A stretch of 64,000 nt of DNA. Origin: a bacterium. GTDB taxonomy: Bacteria > Deinococcota > Deinococci > Deinococcales > Deinococcaceae. The position numbers and the translations under genes are program-made. The DNA is taken from contig JAJZIR010000001.1 in assembly GCA_021810505.1 (NCBI GenBank), positions 1-64,000 of the forward strand, given 5' to 3'. Under the pieces are notes generated by a model. The model saw nothing but the letters and a program-made list of their open reading frames with translations. It made no database searches and was not told where the DNA came from. Position 1 is the stretch's first letter. Each line of letters starts with the position of its first letter. Below are positions 43,100-53,995 of the stretch, one piece after another.

Positions 43100-44181
43100 C
43101 AGGCCGGTACCCCCAGCAGCCGCTCCACTTGGTCCGCCAGGCGGGCAGCGGCGCCGGCTGGAGAGAGGGTCAGGGCGGCTGCCCGCCTGGCGGCTAGGGT
43201 GTCCGCGGATAGGCTGCTGAGCACAGCGGATCCCAAAGAGGCCAGTTCGGATTCCGTCACCACTACCCCGGCTCCGGCCGCTTCCTGGGCTCTGGCGTTG
43301 GCTAGCTGATGGCCTTCCGCTGCGCTGGGCAGCGGGATCATGACCAGCGGGACACCGTGGTAGCTCGCCTCGGCCAAGGTGCTCGAGCCGCTTCTGGTGA
43401 TGGCCAGGTCGGCGGCGCTCCAGGCCAGGGTGGCGTCGGTGTAGGCCACCGGGTGGTACCAGGGAACCCGCGCGACCGCAGGGACGACTTCTCCCAGCCA
43501 ACGCGGCCCGCAGGCGTGCAGTACTTGGATCCCTAGGTTGCGGTGGCTACCCTCGCGGCCGAACAGGCCGAGGAGCACCGGCGGGACCCGGCGATTGAGG
43601 GTCAGAGACCCCTGGGACCCCCCCATGACCAAGATGGTAGCCGGCTCGGCCTGCAGGCCGAGCCGGCTACGCGCCAGCTCTCTGGGGAAGCGTTGCTCCC
43701 TGACCGGCATCCCTACCCAGGTCGGCGTCCCTCTCAGCCCCGCGACGCGGAGGTGGCTGGTGGTCACGAGCTGGGCGCGGCGCTGGGCCAGGCGCTGGGT
43801 CAAGCCCAGCCTGGCATTCTGCTCGTGCAGGATGGTCGGAATTCTGAGCTGCTGGGCAGCCAGGGTGCCTGGGAGGCTGGCGTACCCGCCGAAACCGATG
43901 ACCAGCGCCGGTTGGACTTCGCGGAGTACCTGGCGCGCCTGCATGACGCCCCGCCAGGCCAGCAGCAGCTCACCGGCGCGCGGGCGCTGCCGGTCGATTT
44001 TCCCGGCGTCCACGCCGTAGAAGGTCAGATTTTCCTGGATAGCGATCTCCTCTTCGAGTCCCCCGCGCCGCCCGATCAGCGCCGACTGGAAACCGCGCTC
44101 CTGGAGTGTGCGCCCGACTGCCACCGCTGGGTAGATGTGTCCCCCGGTCCCTCCAGTCGCCAGCAGGATCAGGCCGCTCAC
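43099..44181 (-). CDS. murG: UDP-GlcNAc:lipid I N-acetylglucosaminyltransferase
   Basis: 360 aa, makes lipid II at the inner membrane. GGTGGHIYPAVAV at the N-terminus, GFGGYASLPGTLAA, LHEQNARLGLTQR, VMGGSQGSLTLNRR and AITRSGSSTLAEA with PLPSAAEGHQLANA near the UDP-sugar site. GTG at 44181 follows TAGACT with a 7-base gap; there is no good Shine-Dalgarno sequence. No mraY, murD or ftsW lies beside it in this window. Confidence 0.96.
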   Translation of the reverse strand: MSGLILLATGGTGGHIYPAVAVGRTLQERGFQSALIGRRGGLEEEIAIQENLTFYGVDAGKIDRQRPRAGELLLAWRGVMQARQVLREVQPALVIGFGGYASLPGTLAAQQLRIPTILHEQNARLGLTQRLAQRRAQLVTTSHLRVAGLRGTPTWVGMPVREQRFPRELARSRLGLQAEPATILVMGGSQGSLTLNRRVPPVLLGLFGREGSHRNLGIQVLHACGPRWLGEVVPAVARVPWYHPVAYTDATLAWSAADLAITRSGSSTLAEASYHGVPLVMIPLPSAAEGHQLANARAQEAAGAGVVVTESELASLGSAVLSSLSADTLAARRAAALTLSPAGAAARLADQVERLLGVPA

Positions 44182-44188
44182 TGGCTCC

Positions 44189-44194
44189 AGTCTA
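44189..44194 (-). promoter_or_regulatory. Leaderless-type -10 box (TAGACT) for murG
   Basis: TAGACT ends 7 bases before the murG GTG and lies at the very end of radA. It may separate control of the mur-fts genes from clpC-radA. Confidence 0.5.
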
Positions 44195-45496
44195 GCTGCT
44201 GGACTCTGGGGGGTGGAGGGCGCGCAACGCTTCCCCCAGGCTGCGGACTCCGCGGGCCCCCTCTACCCCTGGGGGGCCCAGCGCCCGCAAGCCGCTGCGC
44301 TGGGCCTCTTCGCCGCGCCGGATCCCCTGAGACACGCTCCGCACCTCTCCGGCCAGGCCGACCTCCCCGAAAGCGGCCAGGTCGGCGGGGATGGCCTGCC
44401 CGGTGATCGCGCTGTGTAGCGCTAGGGCGATCGGCAGGTCGAGTCCGGGGTCTTGGACCCGCAGCCCTCCGGCCAGGTTGAGGTATAGGTCGAGGTTGCC
44501 GGTCGGCAAGCCGAGGTGCTGATCCAGGACGGCTACGATCACGTCCACGCGCCGGGAGTCCAAACCGACCACTACCCGCCTGGGATTGGGGAGGGGGCTG
44601 CGGGTGGAGAGCGCCTGCACCTCGAGCAGCAGAGGTCTCTGGCCGTCGATCGTCGCCGCGACCACGCTGCCGGCCACACCGAACGGCCGCTCGCTGAGAA
44701 AGGCCGCGCTGGGGTTGTCTACTTGGATGAGCCCGTCCTCGCGCATCTCGAACACGCCCAACTCGCCGGTCGGCCCGAAGCGATTCTTGTTGCAGCGGAT
44801 CAGCCGGAACAGACCGGCCGATTCTAGATACAGGGTGACGTCCACGATGTGCTCGATCAGCTTCGGCCCGGCCACCGCCCCTTCCTTGGTCACGTGCCCC
44901 ACTAAGACCGTGCAGCAGCCGGCCGCCTTGGCTGCCTGGGTCAGGCCCAGCGCGGAGTCGCGCAGCTGGGCGATCCCACCCCCCGAGCCGTCGATCAGAA
45001 CGGTCTGGATGCTGTCTACAACGCAGAAATATGGCTGGACTTGTGCGAGCAGCGCCGTGATGGCGGACAGCTCCATCTCCCGGGATAGCAGGATGTCCCC
45101 GGTGATGCCCAGCCGGGTGGCCCGCAGCTTGACCTGCTCGAGCGACTCCTCGCCGGCGAGGTAGAGCACCCTGCCCCGGCGCATCAGCTGGGCACTGACC
45201 TGCAGCAGCAAAGTGCTCTTGCCGATTCCCGGTTCGCCGCCGAGCAGCAAGACGCTGCCGGGCACAAACCCTCCTCCCAGCACGCGATCGAACTCGTCTA
45301 GGCCGGAGCTCAGCCGCGGTAAGGCGGTCTCGGGCAGGTCGGCTAGGCGCAGCGGGGGCGGGGCCGACAGCACCCCGCCCCCGCTGCTGGCCGGCTGGGA
45401 CTCGAAGCTACCCCAGGCCGAGCAGACCGGACAGCGCCCGTAAGACTTGGCGGACTGGTAACCGCAGCTGCGGCACCGGTAGACGGCGTGGGCCAC
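44192..45496 (-). CDS. radA: DNA repair protein RadA
   Basis: 434 aa. N-terminal zinc finger with C8, C11, C22 and C25 ([18 protein letters not shown]), RecA-like ATPase with [14 protein letters not shown], the RadA-specific [15 protein letters not shown], and a Lon-protease-like C-terminal domain ([22 protein letters not shown]). Promotes branch migration in recombination. The GTG directly follows the clpC stop; clpC-radA adjacency is known from Bacillus. Confidence 0.96.
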   Translation of the reverse strand: MAHAVYRCRSCGYQSAKSYGRCPVCSAWGSFESQPASSGGGVLSAPPPLRLADLPETALPRLSSGLDEFDRVLGGGFVPGSVLLLGGEPGIGKSTLLLQVSAQLMRRGRVLYLAGEESLEQVKLRATRLGITGDILLSREMELSAITALLAQVQPYFCVVDSIQTVLIDGSGGGIAQLRDSALGLTQAAKAAGCCTVLVGHVTKEGAVAGPKLIEHIVDVTLYLESAGLFRLIRCNKNRFGPTGELGVFEMREDGLIQVDNPSAAFLSERPFGVAGSVVAATIDGQRPLLLEVQALSTRSPLPNPRRVVVGLDSRRVDVIVAVLDQHLGLPTGNLDLYLNLAGGLRVQDPGLDLPIALALHSAITGQAIPADLAAFGEVGLAGEVRSVSQGIRRGEEAQRSGLRALGPPGVEGARGVRSLGEALRALHPPESSS

Positions 45497-47713
<2,217 letters not shown>

Positions 47714-47945
47714 CTGCGGTACCCCCTCAGGGCAGGAGATCGACCAAAGGGTGGGGCTCAAGCGACGGCTCAGTTGCCTGGGCCCTGCAAAGCTTGCCCG
47801 TTGGGCCCGGCACCGATTCGGGGACCTCAGGCGCGCTCGATTCTGACCCGCTGACCTCAGACGTGGCCCGATCCGGTGCCTCGACTCGCAGTCTATCAGA
47901 TGCAGCCGGGGGGATTTGGGGAATACAGTGCATTGCGGAGGCGTC
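47714..47945. other. Divergent intergenic region between clpC and a small gene
   Basis: 232 bases. I see no CIRCE element and no full HAIR (HspR) palindrome, only a lone CTTGAG half near 47758. TACAGT at 47924-47929 could serve the rightward gene. No clear clpC promoter was identified. Confidence 0.25.
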
Positions 47946-48188
47946 GTGCTGAAGCGGATCGAACTGTATACGGCTGGAGTGAGCGCTGAACAGCGCGAGG
48001 CCCTGCTCGAGGTGATCTATCAAGTGCTGCGGATCTCGCCGGGGATGGTGTCGGCCAGCGGCGAGTATGAGCTTCAGCTGCGCCCGGGGGACCTTCAGGA
48101 GGATCCCCCGGTGGTGGTGATCGCTGGCCGCCGTTTCAGCCAGGTGACCCCAGAGCGCCTGCGTACCCTGATCGCCTCCTCCCGCTGA
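47946..48188 (+). CDS. Small hypothetical protein
   Basis: 80 aa starting at GTG with GGAGG upstream; in-frame sequence to 47916 has no support. It reads as a compact alpha/beta domain: strand KRIELYTAG, helix SAEQREALLEVIYQVLRI, strand pair EYELQLRPGDL and PPVVVIAGRRF, then helix TPERLRTLIAS. The pattern recalls a thioredoxin-like half-domain, but there is no CxxC. I do not recognise it. Its last 53 bases overlap the opposing metallopeptidase gene. Confidence 0.6.
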   Translation: MLKRIELYTAGVSAEQREALLEVIYQVLRISPGMVSASGEYELQLRPGDLQEDPPVVVIAGRRFSQVTPERLRTLIASSR

Positions 48189-50658
48189 TCCCCGGCGGCG
48201 TGTCCAGGGGCTGCAGGCTGCTGTTTCCGGCGATGGGGAGGCGGATCCCAAACCCTTCCGACAGCCCGTTTCCCCCGATCTCGGTCTGGATTTCTAGGGC
48301 TAGCGGCTGCAGGTAGTTGATCAGGAAATCCAGCCCGAAGGCGTTTCCGAACTGGATACCCTGGCTTCCCAGCTCCACCGAAGGGTGCCAGCTGAGGCGC
48401 TCCAGGGCGAGTAGGCTACCGTCCAGCCGCCAGCGCAGGGGCAGGGCCAGTTGGGGTCCGATCCGGGCCATCCAGGAGAGGCCTCGGGAACTGCCCTCTC
48501 CGGAGACGTCCAGCCGCCAGCGCCCGTGGTCGAAGGCTGCCAGCGCGCTCCAACCCAAGGCTTGGGGGCTCCAAGCCAAGGTCAAGGCGCCGCCGGACCT
48601 CGGGGTCTCCCATAGCCCGCTCACTAGGTCGCCGGTGCTGAAGGAGATCCCCGCAGCCGGTTCTGGGAAGAGCGAGAGGCCGAAGTCCAGGGCAGCTGGA
48701 AGCGGAGTCGGCAAGGACCAGGTGAGGGTTAGGTCCGCTGCCGCGCCGCTCGCGGCCAGAGCTGCCTGACCTTGAAGGCTGAGCCAGGGGCTGAGGATCT
48801 CCTGACCGGCCAGCGCCAGCTGGACCTGCCCAGTCCACCCCAGCGCCGCTGACCAGGCGCTCAGGCCTGCGGGATCGGTCCCGTAGAGGGTGAGCCCGAG
48901 CCCGTAAGGGCTCGCTGGAACCCACCCGATGGGGCGGGGAACGGCCGGGTAGGGGATCCAGTGGGCCAGAGGGGGCAGGGGGAGCGAGGGTAGCCGCACG
49001 GTTTCGCGGCGCGGCTGCCGGGCGGGGGAGAGCGGCTCCGGTGCGCTGGCCAGCACCGGGGCGAAGCCTCTGGCGGTAAGGGTGAGAAAAAACAGCTGGC
49101 GCCCGGACCACCTAGCCCCGAAGCTGCCACCGCCGGGCCGACTCAGGGGGCGTCCGGACCCGAGCTGATAGCTGAGAGGTGAGCCGCTTCGGTCGCTGCT
49201 GTAGAGCACGGCCCCCCCTGGGCCGAGGCTCGCGTCCGTGACGTCACCCGGCGCAGCCAGCTGGCTTAGACGCCCCTCCCGCAGCTCGAGGAGGAGGTGC
49301 CGCCCACCGGGGATCCACAGCGTGAACAGCAGGCGCCCTCCTCGGGCGCTCAGCGACAGCAGGTGGTCTCCCCTCGGGGCGCTCCAGATCCGTTTCCCCC
49401 CGAGCTGCCAGATCTCGGAGCGGAGCCCCACTTGGCGGATCAGGTAGACGCTCTTTCCCGAACAGGCCACCCAGCGGGCTCGCTGGTGGTCGGTGAGCCG
49501 AACCAAACGGCGATGCCGGTAGGCGAAGAGCTCGTCGGTCGCGCCGCTCGGCCAGGGGACCGCGGCGGTGAACAGCAGGGTACGCCCCATCCAGGCCAGG
49601 CTGGTCGGTGCCTGGTTCAGGGGGAGCTGCTGGCGCCCCACTAGGCGTCCCTGGACCACCTTGGCCATCTGGATGGCGCCGTTTCCCCACCAGGCCAGCC
49701 TCCCCCGGCGGAAGGCCGGCGGAGCGTAGCTTCCGAAGGTCTGCGCGCCCAGGTACGCTGCCGGAGGTAACTGGGCTGCTCCAGCGCGCTCGTGCTGAGC
49801 GAAGGCTTTCCAGGACGCCGCCTCGCTCTCTCCGATCGCCGCCTTCCAGGCTGCACTGAAGGGCTGGTCGAGGGGGGCCCGATCGAAGGTCCGGATCAGC
49901 CGCCGTAGCGCCGGGAAACCGTCCCGCTCGGCGATGAAAGCTAAAAAGGCGCTGCCGAAGAGGTAACGGGCGTTGCCGAACGGCCAGCGCGGGTAGTCGG
50001 CCAAGCCCAAGCTGGTCAGATTGGGCCAGCGGTGCAGGGCGGTGCGCTCGCGGAACAGCCGGAACCAGTGGCTCTGGACGCGGCCGTGCCCGCTCACCTC
50101 CGACTCCATCAGGACGGCGAGCCCCTCTAGGAACCAGGCCGGTGGGAGCCGCGCCGAGGTGAGTCCCGGGAGAGGGATGTTGCCCAGGAGCGAACGGAGG
50201 CTGCGCTCGGCTGGGGTGGTAGCGGTCAGCTCGTCGATGTGGGTGAACTCGTGCCCGATCAGGTCCAGCCAGAGGTTGGGCCAGCGCAACCCGATCTGAT
50301 AGGGCTCGGGGAAGGTGGCGTATACCCGGATGGTCGGATAGGGGAGGGGTGTGGCGAAGCCGTTGAAAAGGTCGGTATTGCTCGAGACCAACAGGTAGGT
50401 GTGCGGCGGTTTCCCGCCCAAGAAGCTCAGGACCCGCCGGCGGGCCAACTCGGCCTCCGCCAGGATGGTCTGAGCTAGGCGGCGGTCGCCCCGGGGAGCG
50501 ACCGCCGTGAAGTGCGCAGCGGCCAGCTGATAGAGCGGGGCGGTCAAGCCGGTTTGGACCTGGATCAGCGGCGGCAAGCCCTGCGCCCGCAGGCCGGATG
50601 CGCTCAGCAGGGCAGCGGCGAGTAGCCCTCTCCAGCAGCTATAGCGGAGCTTCGGCAC
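48136..50658 (-). CDS. Secreted metallopeptidase / beta-propeller / possible outer-membrane barrel protein
   Basis: 840 aa. Signal peptide RGLLAAALLSASGLRAQ at about 10-26. Residues about 40-270 look like a gluzincin peptidase (peptidase MA group): HEFTH at 136-140 and the third-ligand Glu178 in WFLEGLAVL. Residues about 290-540 contain TolB-like propeller repeats (LLSLSARGGRLLFTLWIPGG, DASLGPGGAVLYSSDRSGS). Roughly 570-820 is strand-rich with alternating residues (LALAGQEILSPWLSLQGQ, LDFGLSLFPEPAAGISFS), suggesting a membrane barrel. Function unknown. It overlaps nudL by 20 bases. Confidence 0.72.
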   Translation of the reverse strand: MPKLRYSCWRGLLAAALLSASGLRAQGLPPLIQVQTGLTAPLYQLAAAHFTAVAPRGDRRLAQTILAEAELARRRVLSFLGGKPPHTYLLVSSNTDLFNGFATPLPYPTIRVYATFPEPYQIGLRWPNLWLDLIGHEFTHIDELTATTPAERSLRSLLGNIPLPGLTSARLPPAWFLEGLAVLMESEVSGHGRVQSHWFRLFRERTALHRWPNLTSLGLADYPRWPFGNARYLFGSAFLAFIAERDGFPALRRLIRTFDRAPLDQPFSAAWKAAIGESEAASWKAFAQHERAGAAQLPPAAYLGAQTFGSYAPPAFRRGRLAWWGNGAIQMAKVVQGRLVGRQQLPLNQAPTSLAWMGRTLLFTAAVPWPSGATDELFAYRHRRLVRLTDHQRARWVACSGKSVYLIRQVGLRSEIWQLGGKRIWSAPRGDHLLSLSARGGRLLFTLWIPGGRHLLLELREGRLSQLAAPGDVTDASLGPGGAVLYSSDRSGSPLSYQLGSGRPLSRPGGGSFGARWSGRQLFFLTLTARGFAPVLASAPEPLSPARQPRRETVRLPSLPLPPLAHWIPYPAVPRPIGWVPASPYGLGLTLYGTDPAGLSAWSAALGWTGQVQLALAGQEILSPWLSLQGQAALAASGAAADLTLTWSLPTPLPAALDFGLSLFPEPAAGISFSTGDLVSGLWETPRSGGALTLAWSPQALGWSALAAFDHGRWRLDVSGEGSSRGLSWMARIGPQLALPLRWRLDGSLLALERLSWHPSVELGSQGIQFGNAFGLDFLINYLQPLALEIQTEIGGNGLSEGFGIRLPIAGNSSLQPLDTPPGISGRRRSGYAGALGSPG

Positions 50659-51124
50659 CGCCGTCTCCGGCAGCTGGCCAGCGCTGCAGCACCGCCCAGA
50701 GGATATGCGCGGTGAGCCCCCAGACTCGCTGCGCGCCGACCCGGAACTCTGGGAAGCGCGGGGCTCCCTCCCAGCGCAGCGAGGCCAGTTCGGCCCAGAA
50801 GATCTCCGCGACCTCCTGCGAGGGGTGTAATGCCACCGGGCTCGGCAGCCGGCCGATCACCGGTACGATGCGCTCGCCGTTGCGCCCCTGCACCGCCGGC
50901 AGGCAGCCCGTAACCTGCACCGCTGCGCCGGACAAACCGACTTCCTCGCAGGCCTCCCTCAGAGCCGCCTGCGCTGGCGTCTCTCCGCTCTCGATCTTCC
51001 CTCCAGGAAAACTGACCTCCCCGGGGTGCTGCCGCAGCGTCTGGGCGCGCAAGGTCAAGAGCACCTTCCTGGGCTCCCAATCGGTCAGGGCCACCAGGAC
51101 GGCGTAGCCGGCGGGCCTTTCCAT
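50639..51124 (-). CDS. Nudix hydrolase, CoA pyrophosphatase-like
   Basis: 161 aa. LLTLRAQTLRQHPGEVSFPGG followed by KIESGETPAQAALREACEEVGL: the LRxHPGEVSFPGG stretch just before the Nudix box is characteristic of CoA pyrophosphatases (NudL/YeaB group). The Nudix box is complete. The ATG overlaps the mazG stop (TGATG). Pairs naturally with MazG as a nucleotide-housecleaning unit. Confidence 0.9.
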   Translation of the reverse strand: MERPAGYAVLVALTDWEPRKVLLTLRAQTLRQHPGEVSFPGGKIESGETPAQAALREACEEVGLSGAAVQVTGCLPAVQGRNGERIVPVIGRLPSPVALHPSQEVAEIFWAELASLRWEGAPRFPEFRVGAQRVWGLTAHILWAVLQRWPAAGDGGAEAPL

Positions 51125-51717
51125 CAGGATTCGCCCAGCTGGGCGCCGCGTAGGGCGGTCTCGGCGTCGATGCCCAGGCTCTGCGCCCAGCTGACCACCG
51201 CCCTCAGGGCAGAGGCGACGCCCTGTGGGTCAGGAGACGCCTCCTGTACCCGCTGCGCCGCCTCGCTGCGGCCTTGTGCGGCGTCTTTCCTGAGCCGCTG
51301 CGCGCGCTGCTCTCGCTGCAGGGCGGTCAGGTACCGGGGCGGTGGATCGCTCTCCTTGCTTTCCTGTTCCTTGATCGTTCGCCAGCGAGCTCTGAGCGCC
51401 GCAACATCTGACGGCAGCTCCTCGCCCCCGAAGACGTGGGGATGGCGGCGGACCATCTTGCGGCAGATCCCCCCCTCCACGTCCGCGTAGGTGAAGTTGC
51501 CGCTCTCCTCGGCGATCACGGCGTGCAGGCCGATCTGCAGCAGCAGATCGCCCAGCTCCTCTATCACGGCGCCTCTCCGCCCCAGGGCGAGGGCGTCGGC
51601 CGCCTCGCCGGCCTCCTCGAGCAGGTAGGGAATCAGGCTCTGATGGGTTTGGGCCCGGTCCCAGGGACAACCACCCGGACCCCGCAAGGTCCGCAGCAGG
51701 GCGAGGAGTTCAGTCAC
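51124..51717 (-). CDS. mazG: MazG-family nucleoside triphosphate pyrophosphohydrolase
   Basis: 197 aa. GPGGCPWDRAQTHQSLIPYLLEEAGEAADAL is the MazG signature, with Glu ligands EExxE and, further on, EELGDLLLQIGLHA (ExxD). A single catalytic domain plus a C-terminal helical stretch rich in R, E and Q; shorter than the two-domain E. coli protein. The GTG at 51717 follows TATCCT with a 7-base gap and no Shine-Dalgarno sequence. Confidence 0.93.
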   Translation of the reverse strand: MTELLALLRTLRGPGGCPWDRAQTHQSLIPYLLEEAGEAADALALGRRGAVIEELGDLLLQIGLHAVIAEESGNFTYADVEGGICRKMVRRHPHVFGGEELPSDVAALRARWRTIKEQESKESDPPPRYLTALQREQRAQRLRKDAAQGRSEAAQRVQEASPDPQGVASALRAVVSWAQSLGIDAETALRGAQLGES

Positions 51718-51724
51718 GCTCCCA

Positions 51725-51730
51725 AGGATA
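51725..51730 (-). promoter_or_regulatory. Leaderless-type -10 box (TATCCT) for mazG
   Basis: TATCCT ends 7 bases before the mazG GTG and lies divergent from the equivalent box of the SLH gene. Confidence 0.45.
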
Positions 51731-51785
51731 GCAAGGTAACTACCCTATGGGCGCGGCGCTTCATCTTCGACTCACCCGCTACCCG

Positions 51786-51791
51786 TAGGAT
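51786..51791 (+). promoter_or_regulatory. Leaderless-type -10 box (TAGGAT) for the SLH barrel gene
   Basis: TAGGAT ends 7 bases before the GTG at 51799. The -35 is weak. Confidence 0.5.
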
Positions 51792-51798
51792 ACAGGCC

Positions 51799-53289
51799 GT
51801 GAGACCCTCCTGGAAAGCCCAGTCGCTATGTATCCTGAGCGGACTTCTGCTCATCGCCTCGCCGGCTACTGCCCTGGCGCAATCGAGCGCCAGCAGCTCT
51901 TCGACCTCCAGTTCCAGCCTTCCCACGCCTTTTTCTGACGTACCAGCTGGAAATTACGCTGCCCAAGCTGTGGCCTATCTGGCCAAGATCGGCCTGATCG
52001 AGGGTTTCCCTAACGGGACTTTTCGGGGTAACCAACCGGTGACCAGGTATCAGGCGGCCGAGATCTTCTACCGCCTGCTCACCGGCGGCCTGATCACCAA
52101 GCTCAGCCAGAAAGGCTTGCGGGTGGTAGTCCGGGGGATGCAGCAGGTTTCCTCGGAGCTGGCCGCTCTGATGGCCCAAGTGAAGACCTTGTCTGGGACC
52201 ACTGCCGCGCAGCAGGCGGAGATCACCGCGCTCACCGACCGGATCAATGCCATGAACGCGAATGACCAGAGCGCGCAGCTTCTAGCTGACTTCGCCTCGC
52301 TCAAGAGCAAGGTGGACAGCCTCAAGGCGGCGCAGAGCCAGGATCAGCGGCAGACCCAGACCCTGGCCAAGCAGGTCGCTGCCCTGACCGGAGAGGTCAA
52401 GACCATCGAGCAGGTGCAAGCTCAGGCCCAAGCTCAGGCTAAGGCCGCGGCTTCCGCGCCCGCCACTCCAGCGCCGGCACCGAAGATCAACACCTCCAAA
52501 TTCGCTACCAAGAGCGAGCTGAGCGACGCCCTGTCGGGATACGTGACCAAGAGCGAGCTGGCTGCGCTGCAGAAGCAGGTCGACCAGCTGAAGGCGCAGG
52601 TGGCGACCCTAGCCAGCCAGGCTAGCTTGCACAAGCAAAACACCACCCTGACCAGCAGGATCTCTGGGATCCAAGGAGAGGTCACCACCCTGCAGTCAGA
52701 GGTGAAGAGCCTCCAGAAGCAGCTCGGACAGATGCAGGCCAACTTGGAGTCGCAGGCACCCAGCGCGACCACCAGCACCAGCCCCTCTGCCCCAGCGACC
52801 ACCGTAGTCCTTCCAGCGGGGAGCTCGCAGCCCAGTACCAGTAGCTCTGGGCCGAACGCCTACTTGGGCGTGAGCGGTGGATACCCGCTCAGCACCTCGG
52901 CCGGGTCTTTCGCCAGCAACCTGTCCGCCGGTGTCGAATTCGGGCTGCACCAAGTCTTCGCCGGATTCGGCCTGCGCGGAGGGGTATCCTATAACCCGAC
53001 CTCCAAGGCCATCAACGGCGAGGTCAATGCCACTTACCAGTTGGCCAAGGGGACGATCAGCCCGTACATCGGCCTAGGGGGCGGTCTGACAGACTCTGCG
53101 GCAGCTAGCGGCAGCGGCAACGCCCTAGATTTCTATGCTGACGGGATCCTGGGAGCTAGCTATCAGCTGTTCGGCAACTTCGGCCTCTTCGCGGAGCTGA
53201 ACCCTCGCTACTACTTCAGCGCCAACGGGACCGGCCACGGGACTGGGTTCAACGTCGGCCTGCGCGCTGGTCTGCAGTACTCCTTCTAA
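51799..53289 (+). CDS. S-layer-homology, coiled-coil, outer-membrane beta-barrel protein
   Basis: 496 aa. Signal peptide (about 1-28, LSGLLLIASPATALA-Q), a Ser/Thr-rich stretch, one SLH domain (FSDVPAGNYAAQAVAYLAKIGLIEGFPNGTFRGNQPVTRYQAA, about 43-90), a long coiled coil to about 330, a Pro/Ser/Thr linker, and a C-terminal barrel of about 150 residues ending in QYSF, with terminal Phe. In Deinococcota such proteins span the periplasm and bind peptidoglycan through SLH. The GTG at 51799 gives a proper signal peptide; the frame runs open to 51436, but that part is not gene-like. Likely highly expressed, since a strong terminator follows. Confidence 0.92.
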   Translation: MRPSWKAQSLCILSGLLLIASPATALAQSSASSSSTSSSSLPTPFSDVPAGNYAAQAVAYLAKIGLIEGFPNGTFRGNQPVTRYQAAEIFYRLLTGGLITKLSQKGLRVVVRGMQQVSSELAALMAQVKTLSGTTAAQQAEITALTDRINAMNANDQSAQLLADFASLKSKVDSLKAAQSQDQRQTQTLAKQVAALTGEVKTIEQVQAQAQAQAKAAASAPATPAPAPKINTSKFATKSELSDALSGYVTKSELAALQKQVDQLKAQVATLASQASLHKQNTTLTSRISGIQGEVTTLQSEVKSLQKQLGQMQANLESQAPSATTSTSPSAPATTVVLPAGSSQPSTSSSGPNAYLGVSGGYPLSTSAGSFASNLSAGVEFGLHQVFAGFGLRGGVSYNPTSKAINGEVNATYQLAKGTISPYIGLGGGLTDSAAASGSGNALDFYADGILGASYQLFGNFGLFAELNPRYYFSANGTGHGTGFNVGLRAGLQYSF

Positions 53290-53299
53290 GGTCCAGCTC

Positions 53300-53338
53300 A
53301 CTCGCTCAGCTAGGCGCGCCTAGCTGAGCGAGTTTTCC
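53300..53338 (+). terminator. Strong intrinsic terminator after the SLH barrel gene
   Basis: A perfect 34-base palindrome (53300-53333, half-site ACTCGCTCAGCTAGGCG) begins 10 bases after the stop and is followed by TTTT. The opposing ABC gene ends inside it at 53306, so it may also end that transcript, though there is no T-run in that direction. Confidence 0.9.
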
Positions 53339-53995
53339 GTCTTCTAGATAGAGCCGCCGGTCGGCTTGTTCAGCTAAGAGCGGGTTGTGGGTGGCCAGCA
53401 GGACAGCAGCTCCCGAAGCTCTGGCTGCCTGGACCAGGAGATCCATCATCCGCTGCGAGCTGGCCAGGTCCAGGTTTCCGGTCGGCTCGTCTGCCAACAG
53501 CAAGGCTGGCTCGGACATCAGAGCTCGGGCCAGGGCGGCGCGCGATCGCTCCCCGCCAGAGAGCACTGCTGGGTATTGCTGCGCCCGGCCGAGCAGGCCG
53601 ACCTGGTCCAGGAGCTGACGGGCCCGCCCCCGGTCTCCTTTCCTCGCGACCAGGCTGGCCAAGAAGACGTTGTCCAAGGTGTTCAGCTCCGGTACTAGGT
53701 GGGGTTGCTGCAAGACGATCCCGAGCATGCGAGCCCGGAGGCGGCTGACTCGCTCAGGGCTTTGGCCAGAGATCTCTTGGTCTAGCCACCAGATGTGCCC
53801 CGACCTGGGCCGCTCCAGCCCGGCGATGAGGTGGATCAAAGTGCTTTTGCCGCTTCCGGAAGGTCCCAAGAGCGCCACAACCTCGCCGGGACTGACCTGC
53901 AAGTGGATCCCGCCTAGGATCTGCTCCTGGCCGTAGTGATGGACTAAACCCTCGGCGTACAGGACTGGAGATCCGGCGGCGCTGGGCTCAGTCAT
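53306..53995 (-). CDS. ABC transporter ATP-binding protein, LolD type
   Basis: 229 aa: Walker [10 protein letters not shown] (44-52), LSGGE signature (145-149), Walker [13 protein letters not shown], switch His in LATHNP. LolD/MacB/FtsE group, with no adjacent permease. The ATG at 53995 overlaps the relA 3' end by 8 bases; an open frame continues to 54136 inside relA without homology. Its stop codon is within the palindromic terminator of the SLH gene. Substrate unknown; lipoprotein release is one family role. Confidence 0.88.
   Translation of the reverse strand: MTEPSAAGSPVLYAEGLVHHYGQEQILGGIHLQVSPGEVVALLGPSGSGKSTLIHLIAGLERPRSGHIWWLDQEISGQSPERVSRLRARMLGIVLQQPHLVPELNTLDNVFLASLVARKGDRGRARQLLDQVGLLGRAQQYPAVLSGGERSRAALARALMSEPALLLADEPTGNLDLASSQRMMDLLVQAARASGAAVLLATHNPLLAEQADRRLYLEDGKLAQLGAPS

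Noticed and set aside
43100-43501. murC extension upstream of 43099
   Set aside because: It is a shadow of murG; MHSHLLGISGIGMSG at 43099 is the normal MurC start.
47714-47945. CIRCE or HAIR heat-shock operator before clpC
   Set aside because: Only a single CTTGAG half-site is present, not the paired inverted repeat.
51436-51798. Longer start for the SLH protein at 51436
   Set aside because: That part is antisense to mazG and not protein-like; GTG 51799 gives a proper signal peptide and has a -10 box.
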